A stretch of 64,000 nucleotides of DNA, from NCBI GenBank assembly GCA_003696675.1, contig RFGH01000224.1, positions 62,001 to 126,000 of the forward strand, read 5' to 3'. This DNA comes from Planctomycetota bacterium (GTDB taxonomy: Bacteria > Planctomycetota > Phycisphaerae > Phycisphaerales > UBA1924). Below the pieces are notes generated by a model. The model searched no databases, was not told the origin of the DNA, and saw nothing but the letters and a program-made list of their open reading frames with translations. The translations under genes were made by a program, and so were the position numbers. Positions 1 to 8,794 of this stretch are shown in pieces; position 1 is the stretch's first letter; each line of letters opens with the position of its first letter.

Positions 1-1
1 G

Positions 2-520
2 GAGCCGGGGCAGGGGTTGGCGGTGCTCGCGGATGCGATCTATGGACGCAGCGTTCATGGCGGCACGATGGGGCTCTCCTTGTTGCGGTCGCCGAGCCAT
101 CCCGATCCGGCAGCCGATCGCGGCGTGAACCGCCTCCGCTATGCGTACATGCCCCACACCGGAGACTGGCGGAGTGCTGATGTGGATCGATATGCCCAAT
201 CGTTCTGCGAACCGTTGCATCTGCTGGATGCCGCGGGGCCCGTACGACCGTTCTCGATTGATCGCGGGCTTGATGACCGTATCGAAGTGGCGGCGTTCAA
301 GCGGGCCGCGGATGCGGCGACTGGGCGGGTGCTGCGGCTGGTCGAAACCCGGGGGCGTCACGCCGAGATCACGGTGCGCTTCGAGCTTCCGACCCGCTCG
401 ATCCGTATCGTGGATGCGCTGGAACGCCCGATCTCAGGGCATGAGCCGCATGAGGGTGCAGAGGTTCGACTGCGGGTGCGTCCGTTCGAGTTGATCACTC
501 TGATGGCGACCATGGGCTGA
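2..520 (+). CDS. GH38-type alpha-mannosidase, C-terminal part (5' end outside window)
   Basis: The reading frame is open from the window edge, so only the last ~172 residues are visible. They match the C-terminal beta domain of family 38 alpha-mannosidases: a 'VLADAIYGRSVHGG' stretch, then 'LSLLRSPSHPDPAADRG', then 'YAYMPHTGDW'. That block is typical of the substrate-embracing end of GH38 enzymes, which remove terminal alpha-mannose from oligosaccharides. The catalytic Asp nucleophile lies upstream and cannot be seen. The gene converges on the FAD oxidoreductase with a 4-base gap. It fits the sugar-uptake and glycan-breakdown genes that follow. The family call is firm; the substrate is inferred. 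Confidence 0.85.
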   Translation, partial: EPGQGLAVLADAIYGRSVHGGTMGLSLLRSPSHPDPAADRGVNRLRYAYMPHTGDWRSADVDRYAQSFCEPLHLLDAAGPVRPFSIDRGLDDRIEVAAFKRAADAATGRVLRLVETRGRHAEITVRFELPTRSIRIVDALERPISGHEPHEGAEVRLRVRPFELITLMATMG

Positions 521-524
521 GTTT

Positions 525-2195
525 TCAAGACTCCCAAGGCCACGAAACGGGCATGCCCTGCCCGACTGCTTCGCTACGCAGCCGAGCTACGGCTTCGGAG
601 TTCTCGCAGACAGCGAATGGCTCGGTCCCGTGTGTCAAGCACCAAGCGCCAAGCAGGCCGGCGGCTTCGCCGATTGCCCATTCGACCGGGTGGAGCCTGG
701 TGCATCCATTCGCGACATGCGACACACCGAGGGCTTTGCCGGCGGCGATGAGGTTCCGTACCCTGACCGGCACGAGCGATGAGAGCGGGATGCGGAAAGG
801 GCATGCCGGCACATAGACATTGTTTCTGCCAGCCGCCGTTGGATGCAGGTCGATCGGGTAGTGTCCGATGGCGATCGAATCAGGGAAGGGTTCGCCTGCT
901 CCCCACGGTGTGGCGTTCTGGTTGGGTCGGCCGTCGCGTTTGCGCTGCTCGGTTCCGACATGGGCTTCGGTGAGCATGGTGCGGGCGAGTAGACGCCGGG
1001 GCTCGCGGATGTACGCGGCCTTGGCAAACCCGTCGTGGGTTCCCAGTTCATCTCCCCGCAGTCGCAGTCCGGGATAGCCTGTGCCGCCATCATGCCGTGG
1101 GGCTTCGGTCTGCATCCAATACAAGAGACACCGCGACTGTTCGCGGGCCGCCTCGTAGGCATTCGCTCGTTGAGGGTCTGAGACGCCGAGAAGAATGTGC
1201 TGCCAGTGGTCCATCTGGACCCAGTTGACAAGGCATACATCGGGGTATTCAGCGGCGTGGGTTTCCAGGTATGCCGCCCGGTTAACGATCCGGCGGTATC
1301 GCCAGAGTTCCAACAGCCCCTCCTCCGGCTCGTCTGGCCAGGGGACCATTGGCAGCGTGCGACCTTTGAGGGCGTCGTGCGATGGCACGGTCCAACTCAT
1401 GAGCGGGCCTGTCCACGGAGGGGCCATCTCCGGGACATAGGTACGCCACCGGTCATACCCCGAAGGGCGGTCGATCGTGTGGTCTTCCTCCGGGCGGTGC
1501 TCCATGGCGAAGCACCAGCTGAATGCCTGCTGATCCCGTTCGTCGTGGGATTGCCCTTGGCGGAGATCAGTCCGGGCGTGAAGCTCACCGAAAACCGCTT
1601 GTGATTCGGCACCGATCAGGGACTCTACCGAGCCGAGGTCGAGCACATCGCCAAGGTCTGTGGCATCGAGGACGAGGTTGGCTTCGATGGCGATGTCCTC
1701 GTTTGTGCGCGCGTCTCGGAAAATCACGCACGAAATGCGGTCATCGGAGTGTTCCGCGCGGAACAGTATGAGCCCGGTGCGCAGGTCGATGTTGCATGCA
1801 AAGGATGACCGCGTGATGGTGTTTCTGAGGACTTGCTCGATCACACGCGGCTCTGCGCACAGCCGGCTGACCCAGCCGGCGCCGGGGTTGAGGTTGGGCA
1901 TGGCGGCCACCTTGGGGCGGAGCGGGCGGTGGGTTCGGTACCACTCGCGGACCTCGTGGCGGAGTTGTGCGTACGCAGCGGTTGCTCCCACGAAACCGGC
2001 GGGGGCGTTGGGGCCTGAACCCTCGATCCAGGGGTTCTCGTCCGGGGGCACGGCCTGGGTTGTCAGCTGGCCACCGACCCAGTCTGTCGGCTCTGTCAGG
2101 ATGCATCTTACACCGTTGCGGGCGCAGGCGATCGCCGCGGCCAGCCCGCCCGTGGTGGCGCCGACGATCAGGACAGGGGTGCGCAGCGTCTGCAT
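525..2195 (-). CDS. FAD-dependent oxidoreductase (PF12831-like)
   Basis: 556 residues. Residues 8-28 form an N-terminal Rossmann FAD-binding fold with a GATTGGLAAA glycine turn, followed by 'WVGGQLTTQ', typical of the FAD_oxidored family found beside sugar-utilisation genes in Planctomycetota and Bacteroidota. The C-terminus carries the second FAD-contact region ('RNLIAAGKALGVSH', 'NGCTRLHPVEWAIGEAAG'). The family is often labelled xanthan lyase-like, but its true substrates are mostly unknown. It is the last gene of the minus-strand transporter operon, 6 bases after the MalG-like permease. It may oxidise an imported sugar or sugar acid. No export signal is evident, so it is probably cytoplasmic. 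Confidence 0.85.
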   Translation of the reverse strand: MQTLRTPVLIVGATTGGLAAAIACARNGVRCILTEPTDWVGGQLTTQAVPPDENPWIEGSGPNAPAGFVGATAAYAQLRHEVREWYRTHRPLRPKVAAMPNLNPGAGWVSRLCAEPRVIEQVLRNTITRSSFACNIDLRTGLILFRAEHSDDRISCVIFRDARTNEDIAIEANLVLDATDLGDVLDLGSVESLIGAESQAVFGELHARTDLRQGQSHDERDQQAFSWCFAMEHRPEEDHTIDRPSGYDRWRTYVPEMAPPWTGPLMSWTVPSHDALKGRTLPMVPWPDEPEEGLLELWRYRRIVNRAAYLETHAAEYPDVCLVNWVQMDHWQHILLGVSDPQRANAYEAAREQSRCLLYWMQTEAPRHDGGTGYPGLRLRGDELGTHDGFAKAAYIREPRRLLARTMLTEAHVGTEQRKRDGRPNQNATPWGAGEPFPDSIAIGHYPIDLHPTAAGRNNVYVPACPFRIPLSSLVPVRVRNLIAAGKALGVSHVANGCTRLHPVEWAIGEAAGLLGAWCLTHGTEPFAVCENSEAVARLRSEAVGQGMPVSWPWES

Positions 2196-2201
2196 CTCGG
2201 A

Positions 2202-3023
2202 TCAGCCCTTCACTGCGCCGCCGAAGAGTTCGGGGCGTAGCCAGCGTTGAACGGTGAGGAAGAAGACAATGATGGGAACGACGGCCAGAACGGATGCGGC
2301 GTACGCAACTCTGGGATTGGTCGCAAAGACTCCCAGCATGCGGTTGATGGCAACAGGCAGGGTGAAGTTGTCTTCGCTCTGAAGGATCACAAGCGGCCAG
2401 AGCAGGTCTGACCATGCACCGATCACGCTAAAGAGTGCGAGCAGCGCGAGCGACGGCGTTGCGAGGGGCAGCATCACAGACCACCAGATGCGGAGCGACC
2501 CCGCACCGTCGATCCAGGCGGCTTCTTCAAGATCCTGCGGGATCGCGAGGAATGCCTGTCGGCAGAGGAAGATCCCGAACGCCGAAACAGAAAAGGGGAT
2601 CACGGCGCCAGCGAGGGAGTCATAAAGCCCGAGTCCGGCGGCGATCTTGAACATAGGCACCACGATCACCTGTTCAGGGATCATGGTCGTGGCGAGCACG
2701 AGAAGAAAGACTGTGTTGCGGCCGCGGAATGACAGTCTGGCCAATGGGTATGCGGCGAGCGCGGCGAGGAGCACATTCAGCCCTGCTCGAGCCAGGGTGA
2801 CAATGACGGAGTTCGTCGCCGCGGCGGCCAAGCCCCCTTCTCTCCATGCTTCCCGAAAGTTCGCAAGCGTCCACGGCCCAGAGAGCGTATTGAGTTCTGC
2901 TTCGGGTGACTGGAAAGCCCCGACAACCAACCAGAGTGCCGGTCCGATCGCGAGGACGGTCAGAATCGCCGCGAAGGCGTACGCGGTCGCCGTCCAGCCG
3001 GGAGCGCGGGCCGAGCGTCTCAA
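2202..3023 (-). CDS. sugar ABC transporter permease, MalG/UgpE type
   Basis: 273 residues with about six hydrophobic segments. The cytoplasmic EAA loop lies at residues 166-190 ('EEAAWIDGAGSLRIWW'), which docks the ATPase in carbohydrate (CUT1) importers. The start overlaps the end of the upstream permease by 4 bases (ATGA), showing translational coupling. It pairs with the MalF-like permease and the binding protein upstream. No ATPase gene is present in the window. CUT1 systems commonly share an MsmX/MalK-type ATPase encoded elsewhere, which is inferred here. Confidence 0.93.
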   Translation of the reverse strand: MRRSARAPGWTATAYAFAAILTVLAIGPALWLVVGAFQSPEAELNTLSGPWTLANFREAWREGGLAAAATNSVIVTLARAGLNVLLAALAAYPLARLSFRGRNTVFLLVLATTMIPEQVIVVPMFKIAAGLGLYDSLAGAVIPFSVSAFGIFLCRQAFLAIPQDLEEAAWIDGAGSLRIWWSVMLPLATPSLALLALFSVIGAWSDLLWPLVILQSEDNFTLPVAINRMLGVFATNPRVAYAASVLAVVPIIVFFLTVQRWLRPELFGGAVKG

Positions 3024-3898
3024 GCCTCCCTCCCCGCTGAAAGCCTCAGATTGATGAGGCTAAAGACAAGGATGATACAGAAAAGCACCACTCCCGCTGC
3101 GCAGGCCGCTCCGAACGCGCCCTGCTCGAACGCGAGGTCATAGATGTAAGGTACCGCGGTCTGCTGGTTGGCGGGTACGCCGCGGACCGTGACGAAGAGC
3201 TCATCGAATACTTTGAGGGCCGAAATCGAGGATATCACAGCGATCAGGGCGATGGTGGGGCGGAGGGCAGGCAGTGTGACATGAAGTAAGGTGCCGACCG
3301 GGCCTGCGCCGTCGATGGCCGCGGCTTCGCGGGTTGATGCCGGGACCTGCATCAGCCCGGCAAGAAAGATCATCATGTAAAAGCCGAAGCCCTTCCAGGC
3401 GGTGACCATCATCGCGCTGAAGAGCGTGAAGGGATGTTCCGTAAGCCAGCGGATCTCGTGCAGGCCGGCCCACCCGAACAGGAAAGTGAGCAACTGGTTC
3501 AGCAGGCCGGAGTCCTCGTTTAGCACGAGCCGCCACGCCACCGCGGCGACAATAGTGGGAGTCACCACCGGAAGAAACAGAAGCAGGCGGAGCGGTTTGC
3601 CGGCGCGGATGCCAGAATCTACGACCAGAGCCGCGGTGAGAGAAAGGGCGATCAACGCGGGGGTGACGAGCAGGTACAGAAACGAGTTGAGAATCGCGGA
3701 CCAAAAGATTCGATCGCTCAGGAGGGTTGTGTAGTTCTGGAGACCGACAAACTCGGGATTTCTGAATGCGGAGTAGCGGGTGAAAGAAAAGGCCACGACC
3801 TGAGCGGCTGAACCGACGAAGAAAACCCCAAGAACCAGCAAGGCGGGCAGCAGGAAGAGCCAAGGAGTCCACGGGCGGTGGAGGGTTTGCGAAGTCAT
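3020..3898 (-). CDS. sugar ABC transporter permease, MalF/UgpA type
   Basis: 292 residues from the ATG at 3898. That start was chosen because it overlaps the stop of the binding-protein gene by 4 bases (ATGA); a longer frame to 4003 would run deep into that gene. There are about six membrane segments. The EAA loop is near residues 190-215 ('STREAAAIDGAGPVGTLL'). It forms the heterodimeric channel with the MalG-like protein and sits in the expected order binding protein - MalF - MalG. The substrate cannot be read from the permease; neighbours suggest an oligosaccharide or amino-sugar derivative. Confidence 0.93.
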   Translation of the reverse strand: MTSQTLHRPWTPWLFLLPALLVLGVFFVGSAAQVVAFSFTRYSAFRNPEFVGLQNYTTLLSDRIFWSAILNSFLYLLVTPALIALSLTAALVVDSGIRAGKPLRLLLFLPVVTPTIVAAVAWRLVLNEDSGLLNQLLTFLFGWAGLHEIRWLTEHPFTLFSAMMVTAWKGFGFYMMIFLAGLMQVPASTREAAAIDGAGPVGTLLHVTLPALRPTIALIAVISSISALKVFDELFVTVRGVPANQQTAVPYIYDLAFEQGAFGAACAAGVVLFCIILVFSLINLRLSAGREA

Positions 3899-5274
3899 CG
3901 CGATGCTCCTGCCGGTGGAGGCGTCGGAATAGCTTCGATGCTGAGCGGCGGAGACCCCGCGACTGAGCGTTGGCGGTCCGTTTCGTTCAGTATCTGGTTC
4001 CAATCCCGTTCGATGTCGGCCAGCACACCTCTTATCGATGCATCGGAGAGTAAGGCACGCTTGATGTTCTCATTGAACGCCCGGCGGAGTGTCGGCCAGC
4101 ACTCCAGAGCGGGGGTAAATGCAACACCGTCGGACAGGGCGGTGGCAACGATTGCCCGGGCCTGTCCGATCTTGGCGTCTCCCGTGGCCTCTTCCTCGAT
4201 GGTCGGGCCTGCGAAGAATGGATCGGAGAGGGAAGCCGGGGTGCTGGGCAGGATGGGGGCAAGACGGCAGAACGCCAGTTGATTCTCCGGGCTTGTCAGG
4301 AACCAGGCCAGTTCGGCCGCGAGGTCCGGATGGCGTGTGGTGCGGCTGACGCAGATCGGCATGACCGCGATATGGGCCCGTCCGAGGCTGCCCACGATCG
4401 GGGCGCTGACTTCGGTCTGCTCGTAAACCCGCGGAGAAGCGCCGCGTATACGGCCGAGGAAGTTTGCACCGGTGTTCAGCACCGCGACGCGCTCGTCCTG
4501 ATAGACCTCGATGAGATGCTCGAAGCCGTTGGTCGCGGCCTGGCGTGGGAGGGCCTGCCTGCGATACAGATCCACCCAGTCGGTCGTCCACGAGACGATC
4601 TCAGGGCGTGTGAGATCTGCTCGAAGGGTCCCATCGGCATCGGTGGTGAACGGGATCAGCCCGTCCGCGAGCATCATGACGGGGAGCTGAGAGTCCTGCC
4701 CGAGCGGTTGGGTGAAGAGGATCTGGCCTGTGCGGGCGTGGTAGGCGGATGCCTGATCGCGGAGTTCGGGCCACGTCGTGGCGACCGATGACGGGTCCAT
4801 GCCGTTCTGTTCCAGCAGGGCCGTATTGAAGATGCGAGCTTGGGTGGTGAGGTACCACGGGAGGGCGTAGAGACCGTCGCCGAGTCGCCCGACCGCGAGG
4901 GCACCGGCGTGGTATCGGGACGCCGGGTCATCGGGCAACCTGTCGGTCAGGTCGAGGAACGCTCCGGCCCCGGCGAAGCGGGCAAACATGAGATCGGAGA
5001 GATTGACCACATCGGGCGCCCGACCCGCGGCTGCGGCTGCGATCAGCTTGCGTTCGACTGCGGCGAACGGCACATCAACCCAGGTCACTCGGACGCCGGG
5101 GTGCTCATCCTCGAAGGCTTGAATCACACCTTGGACATACTCGGTGAATGTGGGGCGGAGAGAGAGCGTCCAGAGCTCGATGGTTGTCTGGTGCTCGTCT
5201 GATCGGGTGCAGGACCCGGCTGCGAGAGCCGTGGCGATGAGCACGCCGGCGATGATCGCCCGGTGGAGGTTCAT
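3895..5274 (-). CDS. extracellular sugar-binding lipoprotein of ABC importer
   Basis: 459 residues. The N-terminus is a signal peptide ending near Cys22 (ATALAAGSC), so a lipid-anchored protein is likely, although the lipobox is not ideal. The mature part matches family 1 solute-binding proteins: 'TIELWTLSLRPTFTEYVQGV' opening, 'FEDEHPGVRVTWVDVPF', and a Trp/Tyr-rich cleft region. It would capture the substrate outside the inner membrane and deliver it to the two permeases, to which it is translationally coupled. It lies 34 bases downstream of the prepilin-like gene, so it may be part of a longer transcript from the regulator gene. Confidence 0.92.
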   Translation of the reverse strand: MNLHRAIIAGVLIATALAAGSCTRSDEHQTTIELWTLSLRPTFTEYVQGVIQAFEDEHPGVRVTWVDVPFAAVERKLIAAAAAGRAPDVVNLSDLMFARFAGAGAFLDLTDRLPDDPASRYHAGALAVGRLGDGLYALPWYLTTQARIFNTALLEQNGMDPSSVATTWPELRDQASAYHARTGQILFTQPLGQDSQLPVMMLADGLIPFTTDADGTLRADLTRPEIVSWTTDWVDLYRRQALPRQAATNGFEHLIEVYQDERVAVLNTGANFLGRIRGASPRVYEQTEVSAPIVGSLGRAHIAVMPICVSRTTRHPDLAAELAWFLTSPENQLAFCRLAPILPSTPASLSDPFFAGPTIEEEATGDAKIGQARAIVATALSDGVAFTPALECWPTLRRAFNENIKRALLSDASIRGVLADIERDWNQILNETDRQRSVAGSPPLSIEAIPTPPPAGASR

Positions 5275-5308
5275 CTGATGGTTGACATGATATAGTTTGG
5301 CACGACGG

Positions 5309-6289
5309 TCAGCCGCCGAGATCTTCTTCGCGGTCGAGCTTGCGGTCGTCGTTGGACCAGATGACTTCGAAAGTGCTCAGGCCGGTGTCCTGATCGAAGA
5401 GCTGCGAGGCCTCGACACCTTCAACATGGTTGTCGACGAACACGAAATGAGCTCGCCCTTTGAGTCCGAACGGATCGTCCGTGCGACGAGGGTGGCGGTA
5501 GTAGGGCACATATGCATCGGGTTCGTTGTTGCCGCCGCGGATCACCGCGCCTGCTTCGGGGGCACGCACGCCGCGGGTTCCCCAAGCGTTTCCGGGGAAG
5601 TCCTGGACGCCGACTCCACCCCCAAATCGTTCTCCGGGGCGTCCTTGGGCTCCGATTGATGAAGTGGTGTACCAGTAATAGTTTCCATCGCTGGAGAGCT
5701 CGCCGGAGTTGCCCCAGGCTTCGGCCGCGATGAATGTGCTTGATGGCTCGTTCACAGAGATCGTGGTAAACCCAGTTCCCCCCGTGCCGGTGTTGAAGTT
5801 TGCGGTTCGTGCGGGGCTGTAGCGGTGTGTCGTGTAGTCGTTCGGATTTCCACCTGTGAGTGAGACACCGCCCGAGGCGTAGTAGTTCATCGTGTAAGAA
5901 CGGCGACCGTCGGGGTGATTCGGGCAGATGAAAACCTCGCCGCCCGCGGTTTCGGAGACATTGCTCACTCCATTGATCGACTCGTTGCCGCCGAAGTCAG
6001 GAAGATACGCCCCTATCCGTGGTGACTCGTACCAGTAGATTCCGGTTCCGCCGTATCGATCGAGGCCCTCATTGACATTCGGCGGCATCCGGTTGTTCCA
6101 GTCGTTGGCATAGAGGAGGAGCGCCTGTCCGATGGAGCGGACATTGGTCTGGCAGATCAGGCCCTTGGCTGTTTCGCGGGCTTTGCCGATCGCGGGGAGC
6201 AGGATGCCGATGAGCAACGCGATGATCGCGATGACAACGAGCAGTTCGATGAGCGTGAACGCGGACCGATTCGTGCGTGGGCGGGTCAT
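5309..6289 (-). CDS. prepilin-type N-terminal methylation protein (DUF1559-like pseudopilin)
   Basis: 326 residues. Residues 11-39 carry the class III prepilin signal: a short charged leader, then [20 protein letters not shown] and a Glu at mature position 5. The remainder is extracellular and Gly/Asn/Tyr-rich, ending in a '[13 protein letters not shown]' element. This resembles the H-X9-DG motif of the very large DUF1559 pseudopilin family of planctomycetes, though with Asn where Gly is usual. The ATG lies 4 bases inside the end of the GntR-type regulator (ATGA), so the two are coupled. Its placement between a sugar regulator and a sugar-binding protein suggests a surface role in glycan handling; that role is inferred. 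Confidence 0.85.
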   Translation of the reverse strand: MTRPRTNRSAFTLIELLVVIAIIALLIGILLPAIGKARETAKGLICQTNVRSIGQALLLYANDWNNRMPPNVNEGLDRYGGTGIYWYESPRIGAYLPDFGGNESINGVSNVSETAGGEVFICPNHPDGRRSYTMNYYASGGVSLTGGNPNDYTTHRYSPARTANFNTGTGGTGFTTISVNEPSSTFIAAEAWGNSGELSSDGNYYWYTTSSIGAQGRPGERFGGGVGVQDFPGNAWGTRGVRAPEAGAVIRGGNNEPDAYVPYYRHPRRTDDPFGLKGRAHFVFVDNHVEGVEASQLFDQDTGLSTFEVIWSNDDRKLDREEDLGG

Positions 6290-7458
6290 GCTTTGGCTCC
6301 TGCCGCGCGTCTCGGCGGGACCGACGGGCCATCGGCTGGGACGCGGGCGGTGGACTCGCGGATGATCAGTTCGGCCTGCAGCGTGAGGCGCGGGCGATTC
6401 GGGCCGCCATTGACCTGGGCGTGCAGTTCTCTGACGGCGGACTTGCCGACTTCCGTCAGAGGCTGTCTCATGGTGGTCAGCGGCGGCGAGAGATGCACCG
6501 CGCTCGGTGGATCATCGACACCGATGACTGAAAGATCGGTCGGCACTTTGATGCCAGCGCGGCTCGCGGCTGTATAGGTGTTCAGTGCAAAGTAGTACCC
6601 TGCAGCGAAGATCGCCGAGGGGGGGTTCGGGCCTGTCAACATGGCCACAAGCTGGTCAAGCCCGGTCTCGTCGAGCTGCCACCCGGGGCCGGTGAGGAGC
6701 AGTTCCTGCTCGATGGGCAAGTCGAGGCGTTGGCAGGCGCGTCGATACCCTGTCAAACGGTCATCGTTGTTGGTCAGATCACTTTGGCCGCCAACGAACG
6801 CGATTCTGCGGTGGCCGAGTTCATAGAGATGAACCACCGCATGCTCGGCCAGGGAGATGTTGTCAGTGTCAACATATCCGACGGCATTGTGGTTCGTGCG
6901 TGCGCCAACGACCATCGTGGGCGGGCGGATATTGTCGCCCGGGTCCCTCTTTCCGAAGCGCGGGGAGTGGTCAAGCTGGGCTTTGAACGGGTTGACATAG
7001 ATGTAGCCCTGACATTCCTTCCGCCAATCCTCCCCATAGCGGAGCAGAACGATGTCGGCGCCGACCTGCTCGGCGCCGCGTCGGACACCTTCCATAATCT
7101 GGCCGTGGTAGGAGTCTGCGAGGGATGCTTCGGTGTGGAAAACGATACCGATACGCATCGAACTCGTGCGGTGGCTCGGCTCGGCATAGGACTCATGGAC
7201 GAAGGTGCCCCGTCCCTGGCCACGGCGGAGCACCCCGGCGGCGACGAGTTCCTGAAGGGCGCGGTGCACGGTCACGAGCGAAACCTCGAGGGTCTCGGAC
7301 AGGGACTTTGTGCTCGGGATTCGTTCGCCGGGTGTGAAGACACCCCGGTCGACCGCGTCGCGGACGGCATCGCGGACAAGCTCGTAGAGCGGGCGTCCTG
7401 GCTCGCCCCTGACGGGTTGGAGCTTGGGTCGGTTCGTCATGAATACCGGATCGGGCAT
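6286..7458 (-). CDS. GntR-type HTH / LacI-type sensor hybrid transcription regulator
   Basis: 390 residues. Residues ~20-95 form a winged helix of the GntR family ('[19 protein letters not shown]', '[14 protein letters not shown]', 'GRGTFVHE'). Residues ~110-370 match the LacI/periplasmic-binding sensor ('[12 protein letters not shown]', '[19 protein letters not shown]', '[20 protein letters not shown]'). AraR-like regulators of this architecture bind a sugar and repress uptake and breakdown genes. An alternative start at 7440 exists. It is the first gene of the probable regulator - pseudopilin - ABC transporter operon, so it is the natural candidate controller of this locus. Confidence 0.9.
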   Translation of the reverse strand: MPDPVFMTNRPKLQPVRGEPGRPLYELVRDAVRDAVDRGVFTPGERIPSTKSLSETLEVSLVTVHRALQELVAAGVLRRGQGRGTFVHESYAEPSHRTSSMRIGIVFHTEASLADSYHGQIMEGVRRGAEQVGADIVLLRYGEDWRKECQGYIYVNPFKAQLDHSPRFGKRDPGDNIRPPTMVVGARTNHNAVGYVDTDNISLAEHAVVHLYELGHRRIAFVGGQSDLTNNDDRLTGYRRACQRLDLPIEQELLLTGPGWQLDETGLDQLVAMLTGPNPPSAIFAAGYYFALNTYTAASRAGIKVPTDLSVIGVDDPPSAVHLSPPLTTMRQPLTEVGKSAVRELHAQVNGGPNRPRLTLQAELIIRESTARVPADGPSVPPRRAAGAKA

Positions 7459-7487
7459 TTCCGCCCGAACCGGTGAGAGGTTTCGGA

Positions 7488-8552
7488 TCAGTCGCGCCGG
7501 CGACGGGAGGCGACCAGACCGGCCAAGCCGAACAGGGCGGCCGAGGTCGGGGCGGGCACCTGGAAGATGTGGACATTGCGGTTCGCGAAGTCGAGGATCG
7601 CGAGGGTGCCGGAGGCGGCGTCCCAGGAGAAGTCGTAGTAGCCGTTGCCGTCGGCGAGCGTGCCGCCGCCGAGGAGGTTCAGGGTCAGGGTGAGCTGGTT
7701 GCCGTTGAGATCGGTAACCTTGAGCACATCGGACGCTGCCTGCCCGAGGTCGTTGCTGGTCCGGTCATTCCAGATCACGAAGTCGCCATAGGCGGAGTTG
7801 TCGACATACGCGACGTTCTGGCCGGCGATGAACGGGCCGTTCTCGTTGTTCTCGACGAGCAACGAAGCGGTGCCGGCGTTGGGGCCGGTGCGGCTGAGGA
7901 AGGTGACGTCGTTCGAGCGGCGAGCGACCATGTTGCCATTGGCCGCGAAGTCCATGTCGCGCCAGAAGGAGCCCTGGAAGTCGGGGGTGATGATCATGCC
8001 GTTCTCGGGGGCCGAGTTGCCGAAAATGTCGGCGCCGGTCTCGGTATCCTGAAGGAAGCGGCGGCCCTGGCCGAAGGTGGTCCAAGCCACGCCGGAGCCC
8101 TCGCCACCGAAGCCGGGATCGAACGCCACGCCCGATCCGCCGCGGATGTTCTTGGACCACAGCACCGAGTTGTCATCGATGTTGAAGACCTGCAGGCCTT
8201 GGGGGTCGGCGGCACCGTCGTCGTAGGCCGCAGCGAGCCGGTTCCCTGAGATATCCAGGCCGGAGAAGCCGCGGGCACCGGGGGTGCCGGAGATGAACTG
8301 CATCACGGAGAACGAGCCTCCGGAGTAGCGGGCGACGCCGGTTCCGCTCGCGGCGGCGCCGTTGTAGCCGGCCAAGAACAGGTCGGAGCCGTTCCAGGCA
8401 ATGGCGGACACGTTGGTGCCGATGAAGGTGGCGCTCTGGTCGTTGTTGAGCTGGAAGAGGTCGATGCGATCGACTTCCTGCATGACGATCTGCCCATTGG
8501 CGGCGCCGGCGATGGCGGCGACGAGGGCCATTCCTGCAATCTTCGTGTTCAT
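7488..8552 (-). CDS. secreted PEP-CTERM-type protein, beta-propeller-like, unknown role
   Basis: 354 residues from the ATG at 8552, chosen because it begins a clean signal peptide (MNTKIAGMALVAAIAGAANG); an in-frame start five codons earlier adds only charged residues. The C-terminus is a PEP-CTERM-like sorting tail: VPAP, a hydrophobic stretch, then RRRR. The body has repeats such as 'IAWNGSDLFLAGYNG' that look like beta-propeller blades. It is a clear paralogue of the protein at 19805-21162, sharing 'GQNVA', 'NDR', 'GYYDFxWD' and 'ILDFAxRxV' landmarks. It is probably exported and anchored by an exosortase system. Function is not known. Confidence 0.8.
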   Translation of the reverse strand: MNTKIAGMALVAAIAGAANGQIVMQEVDRIDLFQLNNDQSATFIGTNVSAIAWNGSDLFLAGYNGAAASGTGVARYSGGSFSVMQFISGTPGARGFSGLDISGNRLAAAYDDGAADPQGLQVFNIDDNSVLWSKNIRGGSGVAFDPGFGGEGSGVAWTTFGQGRRFLQDTETGADIFGNSAPENGMIITPDFQGSFWRDMDFAANGNMVARRSNDVTFLSRTGPNAGTASLLVENNENGPFIAGQNVAYVDNSAYGDFVIWNDRTSNDLGQAASDVLKVTDLNGNQLTLTLNLLGGGTLADGNGYYDFSWDAASGTLAILDFANRNVHIFQVPAPTSAALFGLAGLVASRRRRD

Positions 8553-8601
8553 CTCTCTTGTCTCCAAAGTACAAACGGGGCCGAACCCTCACGCACCTCG
8601 A

Positions 8602-8661
8602 TCGGGACGGCCCCTTGTCCCGACGGACGCCTCCTTACGCCGCACCGGAGGAGGCCGGTGC
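8602..8661 (-). promoter_or_regulatory. two-hairpin 5' leader of the PEP-CTERM gene
   Basis: Upstream of the minus-strand gene starting at 8552 are two perfect 7-bp inverted repeats: 8642-8648 with 8655-8661, and 8602-8608 with 8617-8623. A TATAGAAT-like element further upstream (near 8680) would put both in the transcript leader. Folding is certain only at the level of base complementarity; a regulatory role is inferred. Confidence 0.35.
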
Positions 8662-8709
8662 AATGGGGGCGACCAATATTCTATAACAATCCGGCGTGGC
8701 AAACAGCCT

Positions 8710-8735
8710 AATCCTCCCAGATGGAGGATTTTTCT
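8710..8735. terminator. hairpin with T-tract, possible terminator
   Basis: A perfect 8-bp stem (8710-8717 with 8723-8730) and 5-base loop is followed on the plus strand by TTTCTT. The T-run favours plus-strand transcripts, although the nearest gene ending here (8795) is on the minus strand. It may act as a barrier to antisense transcription or as a weak two-way terminator. Confidence 0.45.
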
Positions 8736-8794
8736 TGGGCCGACTGGTTTAGAAAGTGTTTTCGTGAATGACAAGGCGGCGGTTCGGTTCGGGC

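Noticed and set aside
8641-8700. tRNA or known riboswitch in the 8568-8794 spacer
   Set aside because: The hairpins do not form a cloverleaf and no riboswitch core sequence was recognised.
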